NCBI GenBank assembly: GCA_037367405.1
Contig: JAZKJV010007243.1
Coordinates: forward strand, 487,959-551,958
Source of the DNA: Ottelia alismoides
Lineage: Eukaryota; Streptophyta; Magnoliopsida; Alismatales; Hydrocharitaceae
DNA: 64,000 nt
Direction of reading: 5' to 3'
Made by a program: the position numbers and the translations under genes. Within the stretch, counting starts at the first letter, position 1; each line of letters opens with the position of its first letter. Positions 1 to 12,759 of this stretch are shown here, one piece after another. The notes below the pieces were generated by a model, which saw nothing but the letters and a program-made list of their open reading frames with translations, had not been told where the DNA came from and made no database searches.

Positions 1-282
1 CTACTTTATTCCTTGTCGATCCAGTCATCGTGATGCCTAAATCTTGTGGTTTAGGGTCATTCAATACCTATGGTATTTCATTAATTTTATTTTATTTTCT
101 TTTTTATTTTGGTATTAAATATAACATTTTATACATTATTTACAATGTAAATAATAAAGGTTATTTTGTACAATTTAAGGCTATTCACATGCATGTATCT
201 AAAGTTTACAGGTCAAAATGGAAGAATAAAAATGATGAAATGGAGATTCATCAGTCACCATATCTTGAATTAAAAACTTTAC

Positions 283-640
283 AGTGATATTGATTTTGCT
301 GGAAGTGGAACTGATAGGAAAAGTATTGGTGGGATGTGTCATTTCCTTGGAAATGCTCTAGTCTCTTGGTTCTCTAAAAGAAAAAATGTGTAGCCCTATC
401 AATAACAGAAGTGGAATACATATCTGCCTCTCTTGCATGCTTGCAAGTGTTGTGGATGAAGCATGCCGTAAATGACTTTGGTTAAAGTTTGAAAAAGTCA
501 AAATTTTGTGTGATAGTACAAATGCTATAAATCTTTCTAAGAATCCTTTAAATAAAACATATTGACATTATACACCATTTCCTAAGAGATTGTGTTCTAA
601 AAGGAGAAATTTCCCTAGACTTTGTTAATACATAAAATAT
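283..640 (+). pseudogene. Copia (Sirevirus-like) RNase H remnant
   Basis: Plus-strand translation in broken frames shows the end of a Ty1/copia polyprotein. It begins DIDFAGSGTDRKSIGG, followed by LVSWFSKRKN, then an in-frame stop at about 390, then VEYISASLACLQVLWMKH, STNAINLSKNP and HHFLRD. This is the copia RNase H domain order, and the INLSKNP-type wording is typical of Sirevirus/SIRE elements. Several stops interrupt it, so no product is expected. It lies directly upstream of purine tracts and a long LTR-like stretch in the same orientation, so all three are read as the 3' end of one old element. Upstream domains lie outside the window or are lost; 1-282 shows nothing recognisable. Confidence 0.75.
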
Positions 641-739
641 ATTTACAAAACCCTTAAGCTTTAGAAATGCCTATCTCAGAAGACACTTAGGTTTATGCCT
701 ACTTAGTGACATTTCCTAGAACTTTCTTCTGAAATAAAG

Positions 740-1062
740 CTTTACAAAAAGGAGGAGCTAAGTAATCCTCAGTTTCAGGCAAAAAAGGAGAAAAAAAAGA
801 GGAACAAGAACTCATTAAGATAGGGGAGAAAATCTTTTTGATAATGACAAAAAGGAGGAGAAGCGTTATTGTTACTGAGAACTAAGGAATCAAAAAAAGG
901 GAGAGATAAGATTAAAAGGGATAGAGTTTTAAAACAAAAACTAAAAGGGAGATAATTCATGAAATAATATAGATTTAAAGAGATTAAATAATAAAATAAA
1001 AATAAATATAGTTGAAAGCTTTGAAAAACAAATATAAGTTGTCATTAAAAAAGGGGGAGATT
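740..1062 (+). other. Repeated polypurine tracts before a Sirevirus 3' LTR
   Basis: This A/G-rich stretch has successive purine blocks, such as AAAAAGGAGGAGCTAAG near 745 and AAAAAGGAGGAGAAG near 849, ending in AAAAAAGGGGGAGATTA at about 1046-1063. Multiple purine tracts upstream of the 3' LTR are a known Sirevirus trait; the last one is the likely plus-strand primer. No coding potential is convincing here. Confidence 0.55.
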
Positions 1063-2310
1063 ATTAGCGGCTTAAATTTTGCTAATTACTTTGTTGTCTA
1101 TTTTGTTTTGTATCTTGATTAACTTTTCAGATAGAAACTCTTTGATGAAAAGTGTAGAAAAGCTATGAAGCTGACTTAAAGCCTAAAGCAACTCTAAAAG
1201 ACTCAGTTTGAAGGCTCAAGGCTCAGAATAAGGGTTGAATGTCTCAATTCCAAAAGCGTAAGATTTAAAGAATTAGGATGTCGATGTGACATATTACACA
1301 ATTTTTATTTTATGTTGAAAAACAATCTTATATATTTTGCATATTCTTAATCAACAGGCAAACTTACACCATAATCATTAATTTCCCAGAATCAAATTTT
1401 GGACATATGATCGATCATCTTTTTGATCTTGATCGATCAATTCATGATTACTGATTTTTTTGATGTGATCGACCATATTTTAACTCATGATCGATCAACC
1501 ATGATCTACCATCCTTTTGACCATGATTGATACTTTTCAAATTACATGCCAACAATCAAATTTGATAGATCACTTTTGTTGACCTAGTCGATCAACTTGT
1601 TTCTGATGGTTGATCATTTCGTTGATTTTGAAAATTAGAACATTGGATTTTATCTTTTTTCCACACTAATGGCTTTTTTGAGGTTAATCCTATGTAAGGG
1701 ACCATACGACTCATTATTTGAGGACAACAACTAAGAAAAACATCTTCTACTCTCAAAAGAAAAGAAAGAGTGCTTATTTTGTGAGATATTTGGAGTTCTT
1801 ACATTGTTTGTACACTCTCAAGCTCCTTTCAATCCAAAGCTGTCGAGCTACTAAAGTTGTTTGTACTTTATGTGCTCTATTGCGATCATCATCATCCTCA
1901 ATCATATTCTATGCTGAAAGTCTATAAGCTTGTAAATTCAAATTTCATTGCTAAACTATATTTTCTGTTAAACATTTTTGTATAGGTATCCAAATTGTGG
2001 ATTCCTTTCTATGTGAGAAATAAAATCTTCCTTCGGGAGTTGCTCAAGGAAGGGTACACGTTGTATGAGAGGTTGTACTACTACCATCGAGTTAAAGTAG
2101 CATTGGAATAGTGGAAACATATTTAGTCGAGAGAGCGAAGGGAAAATCTTAGAACATAGTTTTGGAACGTGATTTTCACTCACTTGGGTTTTCACGTAAA
2201 TATCTCTATGCATTGTGACTTGAATTTCTCTACTAATTATATCTCTATGGTTTGTGAATAGTTCTTATTTGAATACCGATATTAGGAAATTATATATTAT
2301 ACTATTACCC
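1063..2310 (+). repeat. Probable 3' LTR of the Sirevirus remnant, with TGATCGATCA palindromes
   Basis: The stretch follows the purine tract and ends at the pyrimidine-rich ATTACCCCCCTCTTGTG motif near 2305, a Sirevirus-style LTR end. The expected TG start appears mutated. Between 1408 and 1625 there is a cluster of the palindrome TGATCGATCA: perfect copies at 1408-1417, 1430-1439 and 1488-1497, one-base variant TGATCGACCA at 1466-1475, and further degenerate copies to 1625. Palindrome clusters in the LTR are described for Sireviruses. The 5' LTR is not in the window, so the borders are inferred. ORFs inside are short and not conserved-looking. Confidence 0.5.
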
Positions 2311-3340
2311 CCCTCTTGTGTCTGATTCACATATGTAAAATTCTCTTGTCAAACATTAATGTCAACAATAAACTAAAAATAAATGCGGCGATCACAAAGT
2401 CTTTACAAATACAAAAGTATGGTATAATTGTTGTGACGCATGTTGTAGCACATAAATTAATTGAAGATCAAATATTTCTTAACTGCAGAGCGCATATCCC
2501 ATAATGTTTATCGAGGCACTATATTATCTAACATCAATGGTTACATTTACATTCAAGTAAATATTCTTTCTCTTCATTAATAGAATGAAAGTGAAAGTTG
2601 AAGTAATAGATACCATAACTCATGCGTATATTATCATCTTCCTCAATATCGCATAAGAAATTACTGGATTACCTATTGGAAAATTACAGAAACTACTCAA
2701 AAAAGATATCCTCGTGTAATCTTTTTGCAATCTTATTTCATTACAATTTCAATCTCATAGTTTGCGAATCTTCCTCTAGTACAAGTCACATCACAAAGTT
2801 TGCTATATGATGCCATCAGTTCAATGTTTAGTGAGAGAATATGTATTTGAAATACATGTAACAAAAAGATCCTTTGTTACACATGCTGAGGAGCTTTCAT
2901 AACGAATGCAGCCAGAGAAATTGTATAAAAACAAATGCAAACAAAGTGGACGATAAGAAAATAGTTGTTAGGTATATCTACATCTTGCTTAAATCTTCTA
3001 TACTCTCTTTCAAGTCTTCTAAATGTTCATTAAGATCCTCTTCTATAATGATTTAAAAACATTGCCCCCTCATAGCTTCATTCGAGAATATGAAAAGCAG
3101 AACATTGACCTATTTCTTCAATGCAATGACACATATATATTTCCTTTGTACAATCTAAAGACACTATGGCCTTGACAATTGAGTTGGGTTGGGTTGGAGT
3201 AACCTGTTGTGAACAATAGTTGTTTGGATGACTATGACAGTTGGAGAGGGTTATGTGATGGAATTCCAACCAAGGGATGCAGGGGGACCATATTATCTCG
3301 GTAACCGGGTAATCAAAAGAGCCCTATGATTTCATATTTA
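2311..3340. other. AT-rich intergenic stretch with a MITE-like fragment
   Basis: No gene is recognisable. From about 3175 to 3290 there is a block containing GGGTTGGGTTGGAGTAACC and then GTTTGGATGACTATGA. It resembles blocks at about 12885-13035 and 56975-57050, so it is probably a dispersed MITE-like fragment. The stretch ends at the left target-site copy (TTTTG, 3341-3345) of the neighbouring gypsy element. Confidence 0.4.
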
Positions 3341-3345
3341 TTTTG

Positions 3346-5812
3346 TGTAACGGAACGGATCGTGACAATCGGCGGAAGCAGGCGACAGTTGATCTCACGA
3401 CCGACCCGTTACCAAAATATCAACAAATGGCACATATGAGCATAGAAAATAATATCCATTTCATAAATATCCATTCAAACTAGAGTTCCATTATTACAAC
3501 TCTAAACTGGGAAATAGAAAATTCACTAATCTAGAATTTAAAAAGATAACGACTCGATAGTTCCTGTGGGCATATAGATATCCACTAGATCTTCATAAGA
3601 TAAGCCGTACCACGTCAGGAATCTCAATGAGTCCGAAGCACGATCCAGAAAATGCAATCAACCTTGTTCTTCACCTGAAATTAACAAACATAATTTGTAT
3701 GAGCCTAATGCCCAGTATGTATCGGGGTCCATGCATGGGTATTCTAACGGTTCTTATCCCGTTAAAAAAATTATATACTTAGATTTTCATGTATACATAT
3801 CATTTCGCGCCTAGATGATTCCCATGCATGTCTAAGTTCGATCCCTATCATGTTTAGTTTGGCTTCTTTCATAAACATGGGTATTCATGTAAAGTAGGTA
3901 AATTGCATAAGTAGGCATGACAACATTTATTTCTACTTGTGGGCATAATTCATAAAATACTAGGCAATTTACATACTTACAAAACATATAAACTATTTTA
4001 CATGTTAGCCCCCATGACCTTGATGGTTTAACTTTTTTAAACCAATTTTAGCATAACATGTGATGGTTCATTCTCTTATTAAACAATTCCTTGCATTTTC
4101 ACGATGGTTTTCCTTTGTAAACCATTTTCTTGCACAACATTCATTTACGTATCTTTTTATACATTTTTTAATCGCTGGCACTTGCGGTACATGGCATGAC
4201 ATGACAGTGTAGCTACAACTGTAGAGGACTTAGCTTTTGCCTCTGTGGTTCCTTGCAACCATACGCCCCTTGCGGCGTTGCCCCTTGCGGCAAATACGAC
4301 CCCTTGCGGTCGACCATGTGACTCCTTATGAGTCTGTGCCTTAATCTTGATTGACTATTTTCTGATAAGTTATATGTCTGGTTTTATAATCTTTTTCGAT
4401 CCTTGGTGATCTAACAGTTTGGTATTAATTAGTCGAGACATGCTGAATTATCACTATTTTTTTTAAAGACAAAAATTATGGAAACTCTAATGAACTTATA
4501 AATATACAAACAACACATATTACCAAACATTTTCTATAGAACTTGTATATACAAGAGTTATGAGTGGCACCTAGAATATCTTACTTGTTTATTTAAATCG
4601 GGTACAATGATGTGTCGACAACTCTCCGAATCCATTGATAAGTATACATACGTACATATATGTATTTTAAGAAATACATACAGGTTCTCTTCTTATTAAA
4701 ACTCCACGGCATATTAATATATGAACCTTTAGCTAATCTCAATCCACCAATGGCAACCTCTTGATTAAGACTCCATGGTTAACCAACTAGTATTAATACA
4801 TTTTTTTATACATATGGAATGTCGGATGGTCAATACCTGTCAAACATATGTTATATAAAAGCACGGTTATATAGGGATCAACTATTCACAGTATATGAAA
4901 TATTTTGAAAATAATTAAATTGGTAATATTGTTAACAATTTAAATACCTAATCATTTTTATCCGAAAAAGACTGCTCGTAAATCACAAGCACAAAAAAAC
5001 ACTGCTTGCCAAACACGCACACACAAGATATAAAAAGGGGATTTTCAATAGGAAACTTAATATTAATCCCTTTAACGGCAACATCATGATCCGTAGAAAT
5101 AAGTAGTTGAATTCTCTGAGAGCTTCCAATCGAATAGTTTAGATCTAAGAATACGTAAACTTATTCTGGTTATCTCCATGTATTACCTCAAGGATTATGA
5201 ACATACAAGAAAGGTCCCCTTTTTTTTCCAAACACGATAAAATTCATGCGTTTATACGAACCTGACTAAAACACTAAGAGATCTATTTCAAATCAAATGA
5301 TTACGTGTGCAAAATCAATATATAAAATTGGGCATCTTATTACGTCAATACGTATACAATAATCCTACGTCGATACCTACTTTTAGAAATCGAAAACCTA
5401 AAGCCGATACATACGAAAGATCTATTTTAACATACTCAATTTATATACGAAAACCTAGACCGATACACACGTTTAGAAATCGAATCCTAAAACCGATACA
5501 TACCTCGAATCCAACGCTTAACTCTACTCGTCGAGATCTTTGCGCCTTCTTTTCGTCACGAATCCGCGTTCTCCTCCTCGGATTCGACGCCGCCTTCTCC
5601 TACGATGAAGAGGGATGCCGGTAAGGTATCCTTTCCTTCCTCTCTCTCTCTCTCTCTAACTCTCTCTCTCAAAACAAGGAAAGTGACGTGAGGGGGGGAC
5701 CTTTGGGTTTTTAAAGTTGCTAATGATAGGATTAAATCCATTAATTAAATGCATTTAATTCCAAGATAATGTGTTTGAAATTTTTTTTTTGGAAAAAGTC
5801 CATGCCGTTACA
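3346..5812 (-). repeat. 3' LTR of the Tekay-type element (left copy)
   Basis: This 2,467-bp LTR matches 10294-12754 almost base for base and has TG...CA ends. Differences include a longer TC run near 5640-5660, T-run lengths, and isolated substitutions (for example GCATAG versus GCAGAG near 3440). It contains the CCCCTTGCGG motif repeated at about 4266-4310. A 105-codon ORF at 5307-5624 recurs identically in the other LTR and is not supported as a gene. Confidence 0.95.
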
Positions 5813-5830
5813 ATCTACCACCCTAAAAAA
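5813..5830 (-). other. Polypurine tract of the Tekay-type element
   Basis: Read on the minus strand this is TTTTTTTAGGGTGGTAGATT running into the LTR start TGTAACGG. It is the expected plus-strand priming site immediately upstream of the 3' LTR. The polyprotein stop codon (5815-5817) lies inside it. Confidence 0.8.
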
Positions 5831-8800
5831 ATTTCGTCCTCGAAATTTCTTAGTAGAGGGAACATACCGAAAAGTTGCGGGTATTTCTCCTGCATTTCAC
5901 TTTCCAGCTCCCAAGTAGCTTCCTCCTTTTGGTGGTGTTGCCAAAGGACCTTGACCATCGGGACTATGCGCCGACGGAGTTGATGATCTCTACAATCGAC
6001 GATCCGTATAGGTTTCTCTTCAAAGGTCAAGTTCGGCTGAACATCAATGATCTCGTGCTCTATCACATGTGAAGGATCAGGAGTGTACTTCCTCAGCATA
6101 GACACATGGAATACATCGTGAAGTTTCGAGTATTGAGGTGGTAATGCAATACGATATGCGACATCTCCAACCTGCTGCAGAATCTCAAAAGGTCCTATAT
6201 ATCTAGGAGTGAGCTTTCCCCTTTTGCCAAATCGTAAGACGCCCTTGGTTGGAGAGATCTTTAAGAACACATGTTCCTCAACCGCGAAACTCAACTCTCT
6301 TCTATGACGATCGGCATAAGATTTTTGCCTACTTTGTGCTGCCAATAATCTTTTTCTGATTAGATCAACACCCTGCTTACTTGTCTGAACAAGTTCCGGT
6401 CCTAGGATGTGCTTCTCGCCAACATCACTCCAGCATGAAGGTGATCTGCAAGGTCTCCCATACAATGCTTCATAGGGTGCCATCTTGATGCTCGAATGGT
6501 AGCTATTATTGTAAGCGAACTCCACTAATGGAAGGTGTCTATCCCAGCTGCCCGCAAAATCTAAAGCACAAGCTCTCAACATATCTTCTAGTGTTTGGAT
6601 GGTCCTTTCGGACTGACCATCAGTCTGCGGATGAAATGAAGTGCTGAACTTCAATTGAGTGCCCATAGCATCCTGAAAACTCTTCCATAAACGAGATGTA
6701 AAGCGTGTATCCCGATCAGATACAATTGATGCAGGAACACCATGAAGGCTGATAATTTCATTCACATATAATTCAGCTAGACTATCTGTCGATTGATCCA
6801 AGCGGATAGATAGGAAGTGTGTCGATTTGGTTAGTCGGTCAACAATCACCCATATGGTGTCATAACGATGTTTTGTGGTCTTGGGTAGACCGGTGACAAA
6901 GTCCATCGTTATGTGCTCCCACTTCCATTCAGGTATCTCCAAGGGTTGAACAGGTCCTGCAGGCCGCTGATGTTCAATCTTGATCTGCTGACATACCAAG
7001 CATCTAGCAACAAATTCGGCGATGTCATTCTTCATCTTTGGCCACCAAAAGTTCCGTTGCAGATCCTTGTACATTTTTGTTGTACCTGGGTGAATAGTGT
7101 ACATCGATCTGTGTGCTTCATCCAGAATCTCCTGCCTCAACTCAATATCACTTGGAATCCATAATCTGTTGCGGTACCTTATAGCTCCATCCATTCCGAT
7201 GGTGAAATCGGAACCTTCCTTTTTAGATGCTTCTATATATTTAGGAAGATCATCATCTACTTTTTGTGCAGTCAAGATCTTCCCAATTATCTCTGGTTGA
7301 ATGTGGAGCGCCGCAAATGATATCTTTCTTGATCCACTCAAGAAAGGCTTCCAATCTTCAAAATCCTTCATCATCTTCCATTGAGGATGATAATTGATGG
7401 TGAAGTCATAATCTTTTAGGAACTCTAGCCAGCGTCGTTGCCGCAAATTAAGTTCCTTCTGAGAGAAAATATATTTGAGACTCTTATGGTCACTGAGCAC
7501 CTCAAATTGTTCACCGTAAAGGTAATGCCGCCAAATTTTAAGAGAAAAGACTACCGCTGCTAACTCTAAATCATGAGTTGGGTAGTTCCTCTCTTGCGGT
7601 TTTAGCTGCCGTGAGGCATAGGCAATGACTTTCTCATTTTGCATAAGGACACATCTGAGTCCCGTGCCTGATGCATCTGTATACACCATGAAGCGTCCAC
7701 TGCCTGATGGTAAAGCCAATATTGGAGCTGTGGTCAATCTCTGCTTCAATTCTTGAAAGCTCTGCTCACACTTTTCAGACCATACAAACTTCACATCCTT
7801 TCGAGTGAGCTTTGTTAATGGTAGCGATATCTTGGAGAAATTCTGAATAAATCGCCGATAATAACCAGCCAAGCCAAGAAAACTACGGATTTCAGAAACA
7901 TTCTTGGGTTGCCTCCAATTCATCACAGCTTCTACCTTGGTTGGATCTACCTCAATGCCATCCTTAGATATCACATGACCAAGGAATGCGACTCTATTCA
8001 GCCAAAAATCGCATTTGGAGAATTTTGCATAAAGCTGGTGTCGCCTTAGAGTTTCGAATACAATCTGTAAATGTACTCGATGCTGCTCCGGATCGGATGA
8101 ATATATCAGTATATCATCCACAAATACAATGACAAATTTATCAAGGTATTCTCGGAATACCCTATTCATTAGCTCCATAAAAGCTGCAGGAGCGTTAGTA
8201 AGACCAAATGGCATGACCAAGAATTCATAATGACCATACCTAGTCCTAAAAGCTGTCTTTGGTATATCCTACTCTTTTATTCGGAGTTGATGATAATCCG
8301 TACGCAGATCAATTTTTGAGAAAACTGTGGCTCCCTGCAATTGATCGAATAAGTCATCAATGCGAGGTAACGGGTATCTATTCTTCACGGTCACTTTGTT
8401 TAGACCTCGATAATCAATGCAGAGTCTAAGAGATCCATCTTTTTTCTTCACAAAAAGAACGGGTGCTCCCCACGGAGAAACATTGGGACGTAAAAATCCC
8501 TTAACTAATTGTTCTTGCAACTGCTTCTTTAGCTTCTCAAGTTCTGCAGGTGTCATTCTGTACGGAGCTTTGGAAATCGGAGCCGTCCCTGGGATCACAT
8601 CAATTGAGAAATCAACCTCTCTATGAGGAGGTAATCCAGGAAGATCGTCTGGGAAAACATCGGCAAACTCTCTGACCACATCCAAATCTTCAAGACGTGC
8701 ATGTGATGACTCAGTATTAATTATACTAGCGAGGAATGCGATGCAACCCTCCGCTAATAATCGGCTTGCTTGCAAGGATGAGATAATCAATCTTCCACCC

Positions 8801-10191
8801 TTACAGGTGCCCCGAATAACTATCTCCTCAGTATTTGGTCTACTTAGGACCACCTTCTTTTCTCGACAATAGACCGCTGCATAATGCTCCCATAACCAAT
8901 CCATTCCCAAGATGGCATCATAGGTTGTGATGGGTAATAATATCAGATTGGCAGTGAAGGCCTCTTCTTTTATCAAAATAGGTACGTCCTTTAAGTACAT
9001 ACCCGTGGCAATGATATCACCCATTGGTGAAGAAACTGTAAGTGCGTAAGGAAGCTCAACCGCTTCTAAACTTAACTTTCTCGCAAAAGCATTCGAGATA
9101 AAGGAATGCGTGGCACCAGAATCAAAAAGAACGTGACATAAATGATTTTCAATTAGTAGAGTACCTTCCACCGTCGTGTTGGCACCTTCTGCATCCTCAG
9201 GAGTGATAGCAAAGACTCTTCCTGCTACTTTCTTTTTCTGCTCGAACGGTTTCTTCTGATCCTTGACATCTTTCTTGCAATCTTTCATGAAGTGACCCTT
9301 CTCTCCGCACTTATAGCAAGTAATGGTTAGCTTGTAGCATTCTCCTGGATGCCTCCTACCACAATGCGGGCACACCTCAAATGTGTACTTCCTGTTTGCT
9401 GGTGCATCATCAGTCTTTGTCTTCTTGGCATTCGTTGCAGTGTGACGTCTCTTGTCGTTGAAGTTCGGCTTGTGAGGGCGCTTCCAAGGATTCGCTTGCT
9501 GTATCCTTCGGTATGCTGCATCGATCTCCACTGCTGCTGCAACCGCCTCAGATAAGGTCGTGGGACCTCTAGTCAGCACTTTCATGCTTAGTCCCGCATT
9601 CAGGCCTTCTATAAACTTTCTGGCTCGTTGCTTTTCATTGGCGCAGATACCCTTGCCATACTTCTCCAATTCTTGAAATTTTGCTGCATATTCTTCGACC
9701 GTCGCGTTTCCCTGTCGGAGATTTATAAACTCTTGACGCTTAGCATCCTTAGCATGCTCGGGGATGTAGCGCTCAGTGAAGCGCTCAACAAAATCATCCC
9801 ACTTAATGACCGGAGTCTCCGAAAAGTGGATTCCCTTGCATGAAGTCCACCACTCCTTTGCATTGTCCCGCAGGCGAAATGTCCCAAAAATCACTTTCTT
9901 TTCTTCGGGACAATCAGTTGCCTCAAAAGTCAACTCCATCTCTCTTAGCCAATGTTCGGCTTTTTCCGGCTCATGCTCACCCTTGAAAGTGGGCGGATCA
10001 TGCTGGATGAAGGTCTTTAGAGTCAGTCCACCCGAGTTGGACGTCTGACTCTTCTGTTGCTGGGTCATTAGTGTCATTAACTCCAGCATCTGCCTCTGCA
10101 TACCCATGACGGCCTCTTGGCTCGTCGATGAGTCATGGTCTGCAATGGCTTCAATAACACGTCGAGGAGCCATCTGATTCAAAATTGACAA
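5815..10191 (-). pseudogene. Gag-pol polyprotein of the Tekay-type chromovirus, one nonsense codon
   Basis: A single 1,458-codon frame encodes capsid, protease, reverse transcriptase, RNase H and integrase. Gag occupies residues 1 to about 290. A CCHC knuckle is at 292-305 ([14 protein letters not shown]), preceded by a CPHC...C motif at 274-285. The protease shows DSGATHS at 357-363. The RT is interrupted after YHQLRIKE by a TAG at 8269-8271 and resumes in the same frame with PFGLTNAP and FVDDILIYS. RNase H has YTDASGTG. Integrase has HPGTTKMY with CLVCQQIK, then SDRDTRF and DGQSERTIQ. The C-terminus ends in a chromodomain-like [15 protein letters not shown] segment, thought in this clade to guide integration to particular chromatin. 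Apart from the stop no frameshift is seen. The start could be M1 or M7 (MAPRR). Confidence 0.93.
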
Positions 10192-10279
10192 AGGTCAATG
10201 AGTTGTGATACTAAATCTCTCTATCTATAAATCTTAGATCGCTAAGAAGTGTGGATATCCTATGCCCAGAGGAACTCTA

Positions 10280-10291
10280 GCTCTGATACCA
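10280..10291 (-). other. Primer binding site of the Tekay-type element
   Basis: The minus strand reads TGGTATCAGAGC, complementary to the 3' end of initiator-methionine tRNA, 2 bp inside the 5' LTR (which begins at 10294). It fixes the element's orientation. Confidence 0.92.
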
Positions 10292-10293
10292 TT

Positions 10294-12754
10294 TGTAACG
10301 GAACGGATCGTGACAATCGGCGGAAGCAGGCGACAGTTGATCTCACGACCGACCCGTTACCAAAATATCAACAAATGGCACATATGAGCAGAGAAAATAA
10401 TATCCATTTCATAAATATCCATTCAAACTAGAGTTCCATTATTACAACTCTAAACTGGGAAATAGAAAATTCACTAATCTAGAATTTAAAAAGATAACGA
10501 CTCGATAGTTCCTGTGGGCATATAGATATCCACTAGATCTTCATAAGATAAGCCGTACCACGTCAGGAATCTCAATGAGTCCGAAGCACGATCCAGAAAA
10601 TGCAATCAACCTTGTTCTTCACCTGAAATTAACAAACATAATTTGTATGAGCCTAATGCCCAGTATGTATCGGGGTCCATGCATGGGTATTCTAACGGTT
10701 CTTATCCCGTTAAAAAAATTATATACTTAGATTTTCATGTATACATATCATTTCGCGCCTAGATAATTCCCATGCATGTCTAAGTTCGATCCCTATCATG
10801 TTTAGTTTGGCTTCTTTCATAAACATGGGTATTCATGTAAAGTAGGTAAATTGCATAAGTAGGCATGACAACATTTATTTCTACTTGTGGGCATAATTCA
10901 TAAAATACTAGGCAATTTACATACTTACAAAACATATAAACTATTTTACATGTTAGCCCCCATGACCTTGATGGTTTAACTTTTTTAAACTAATTTTAGC
11001 ATAACATGTGATGGTTCATTCTCTTATTAAACAATTCCTTGCATTTTCACGATGGTTTTCCTTTGTAAACCATTTTCTTGCACAACATTCATTTACGTAT
11101 CTTTTTATACGTTTTTTAACCGCTGGCACTTGCGGTACATGGCATGACATGACAGTGTAGCTACAACTGTAGAGGACTTAGCTTTTGCCTCTGTGGTTCC
11201 TTGCAACCATACGCCCCTTGCGGCGTTGCCCCTTGCGGCAAATACGACCCCTTGCGGTCGACCATGTGACTCCTTATGAGTCTGTGCCTTAATCTTGATT
11301 GACTATTTTCTGATAAGTTATATGTCTGGTTTTATAATCTTTTTCGATCCTTGGTGATCTAACAGTTTGGTATTAATTAGTCGAGACATGCTGAATTATC
11401 ACTATTTTTTTTAAAGACAAAAATTATGGAAACTCTAATGAACTTATAAATATACAAACAACACATATTACCAAACATTTTCTATAGAACTTGTATATAC
11501 AAGAGTTATGAGTGGCACCTAGAATATCTTACTTGTTTATTTAAATCGGGTACAATGATGTGTCGACAACTCTCCGAATCCATTGATAAGTATACATACG
11601 TACATATATGTATTTTAAGAAATACATACAGGTTCTCTTCTTATTAAAACTCCATGGCATATTAATATATGAACCTTTAGCTAATCTCAATCCACCAATG
11701 GCAACCTCTTGATTAAGACTCCATGGTTAACCAACTAGTATTAATACATTTTTTTTATACATATGGAATGTCGGATGGTCAATACCTGTCAAACATATGT
11801 TATATAAAAGCACGATTATATAGGGATCAACTATTCACAGTATATGAAATATTTTGAAAATAATTAAATTGGTAATATTGTTAACAATTTAAATACCTAA
11901 TCATTTTTATCCGAAAAAGACTGCTCGTAAATCACAAGCACAAAAAAACACTGCTTGCCAAACACGCACACACAAGATATAAAAAGGGGATTTTCAATAG
12001 GAAACTTAATATTAATCCCTTTAACGGCAACATCATGATCCGTAGAAATAAGTAGTTGAATTCTCTGAGAGCTTCCAATCGAATAGTTTAGATCTAAGAA
12101 TACGTAAACTTATTCTGGTTATCTCCATGTATTACCTCAAGGATTATGAACATACAAGAAAGGTCCCCTTTTTTTTTCCAAACACGATAAAATTCATGCG
12201 TTTATACGAACCTGACTAAAACACTAAGAGATCTATTTCAAATCAAATGATTACGTGTGCAAAATCAATATATAAAATTGGGCATCTTATTACGTCAATA
12301 CGTATACAATAATCCTACGTCGATACCTACTTTTAGAAATCGAAAACCTAAAGCCGATACATACGAAAGATCTATTTTAACATACTCAATTTATATACGA
12401 AAACCTAGACCGATACACACGTTTAGAAATCGAATCCTAAAACCGATACATACCTCGAATCCAACGCTTAACTCTACTCGTCGAGATCTTTGCGCCTTCT
12501 TTTCGTCACGAATCCGCGTTCTCCTCCTCGGATTCGACGCCGCCTTCTCCTACGATGAAGAGGGATGCCGGTAAGGTATCCTTTCCTTCCTCTCTCTAAC
12601 TCTCTCTCTCAAAACAAGGAAAGTGACGTGAGGGGGGGACCTTTGGGTTTTTAAAGTTGCTAATGATAGGATTAAATCCATTAATTAAATGCATTTAATT
12701 CCAAGATAATGTGTTTGAAAATTTTTTTTTTTGGAAAAAGTCCATGCCGTTACA
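10294..12754 (-). repeat. 5' LTR of the Tekay-type element (right copy)
   Basis: This 2,461-bp LTR is nearly identical to 3346-5812 and is followed by the target duplication TTTTG (12755-12759). As the 5' LTR of a minus-strand element it contains the element's own promoter, which would read away from LPEAT1 toward lower coordinates. Confidence 0.95.
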
Positions 12755-12759
12755 TTTTG

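Larger units (their letters stand above)
3346..12754 (-). mobile_element. Complete Tekay/Del-type Ty3/gypsy chromovirus
   Basis: This is a complete 9,409-bp LTR retrotransposon on the minus strand. Direct target-site copies TTTTG lie at 3341-3345 and 12755-12759. The LTRs begin TGTAACGG and end CCGTTACA. Between them are a tRNA-iMet primer site next to the right LTR, one long gag-pol frame with a C-terminal chromodomain, and a polypurine tract next to the left LTR. Long LTRs of about 2.46 kb and a C-terminal chromodomain fit the Tekay/Del clade. Only about ten single-base or homopolymer differences were seen between the LTRs, so insertion was recent. One nonsense codon in the RT region is the only obvious coding defect. 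It lies 616 bp upstream of the LPEAT1 start, antisense to it. Confidence 0.95.

Noticed and set aside
1968..2213. 81-codon minus ORF in the Sirevirus LTR
   Set aside because: It lies inside repeat DNA and shows no recognised domain.
5307..5624. 105-codon ORF repeated at 12257-12574
   Set aside because: It lies in both LTRs of the Tekay-type element, identical because the LTRs are young copies; no domain and no sign of being a gene.
10280..10291. TGGTATCAGAGC sites as tRNA genes
   Set aside because: Only the tRNA 3'-end complement is present, always next to an LTR; these are primer binding sites.
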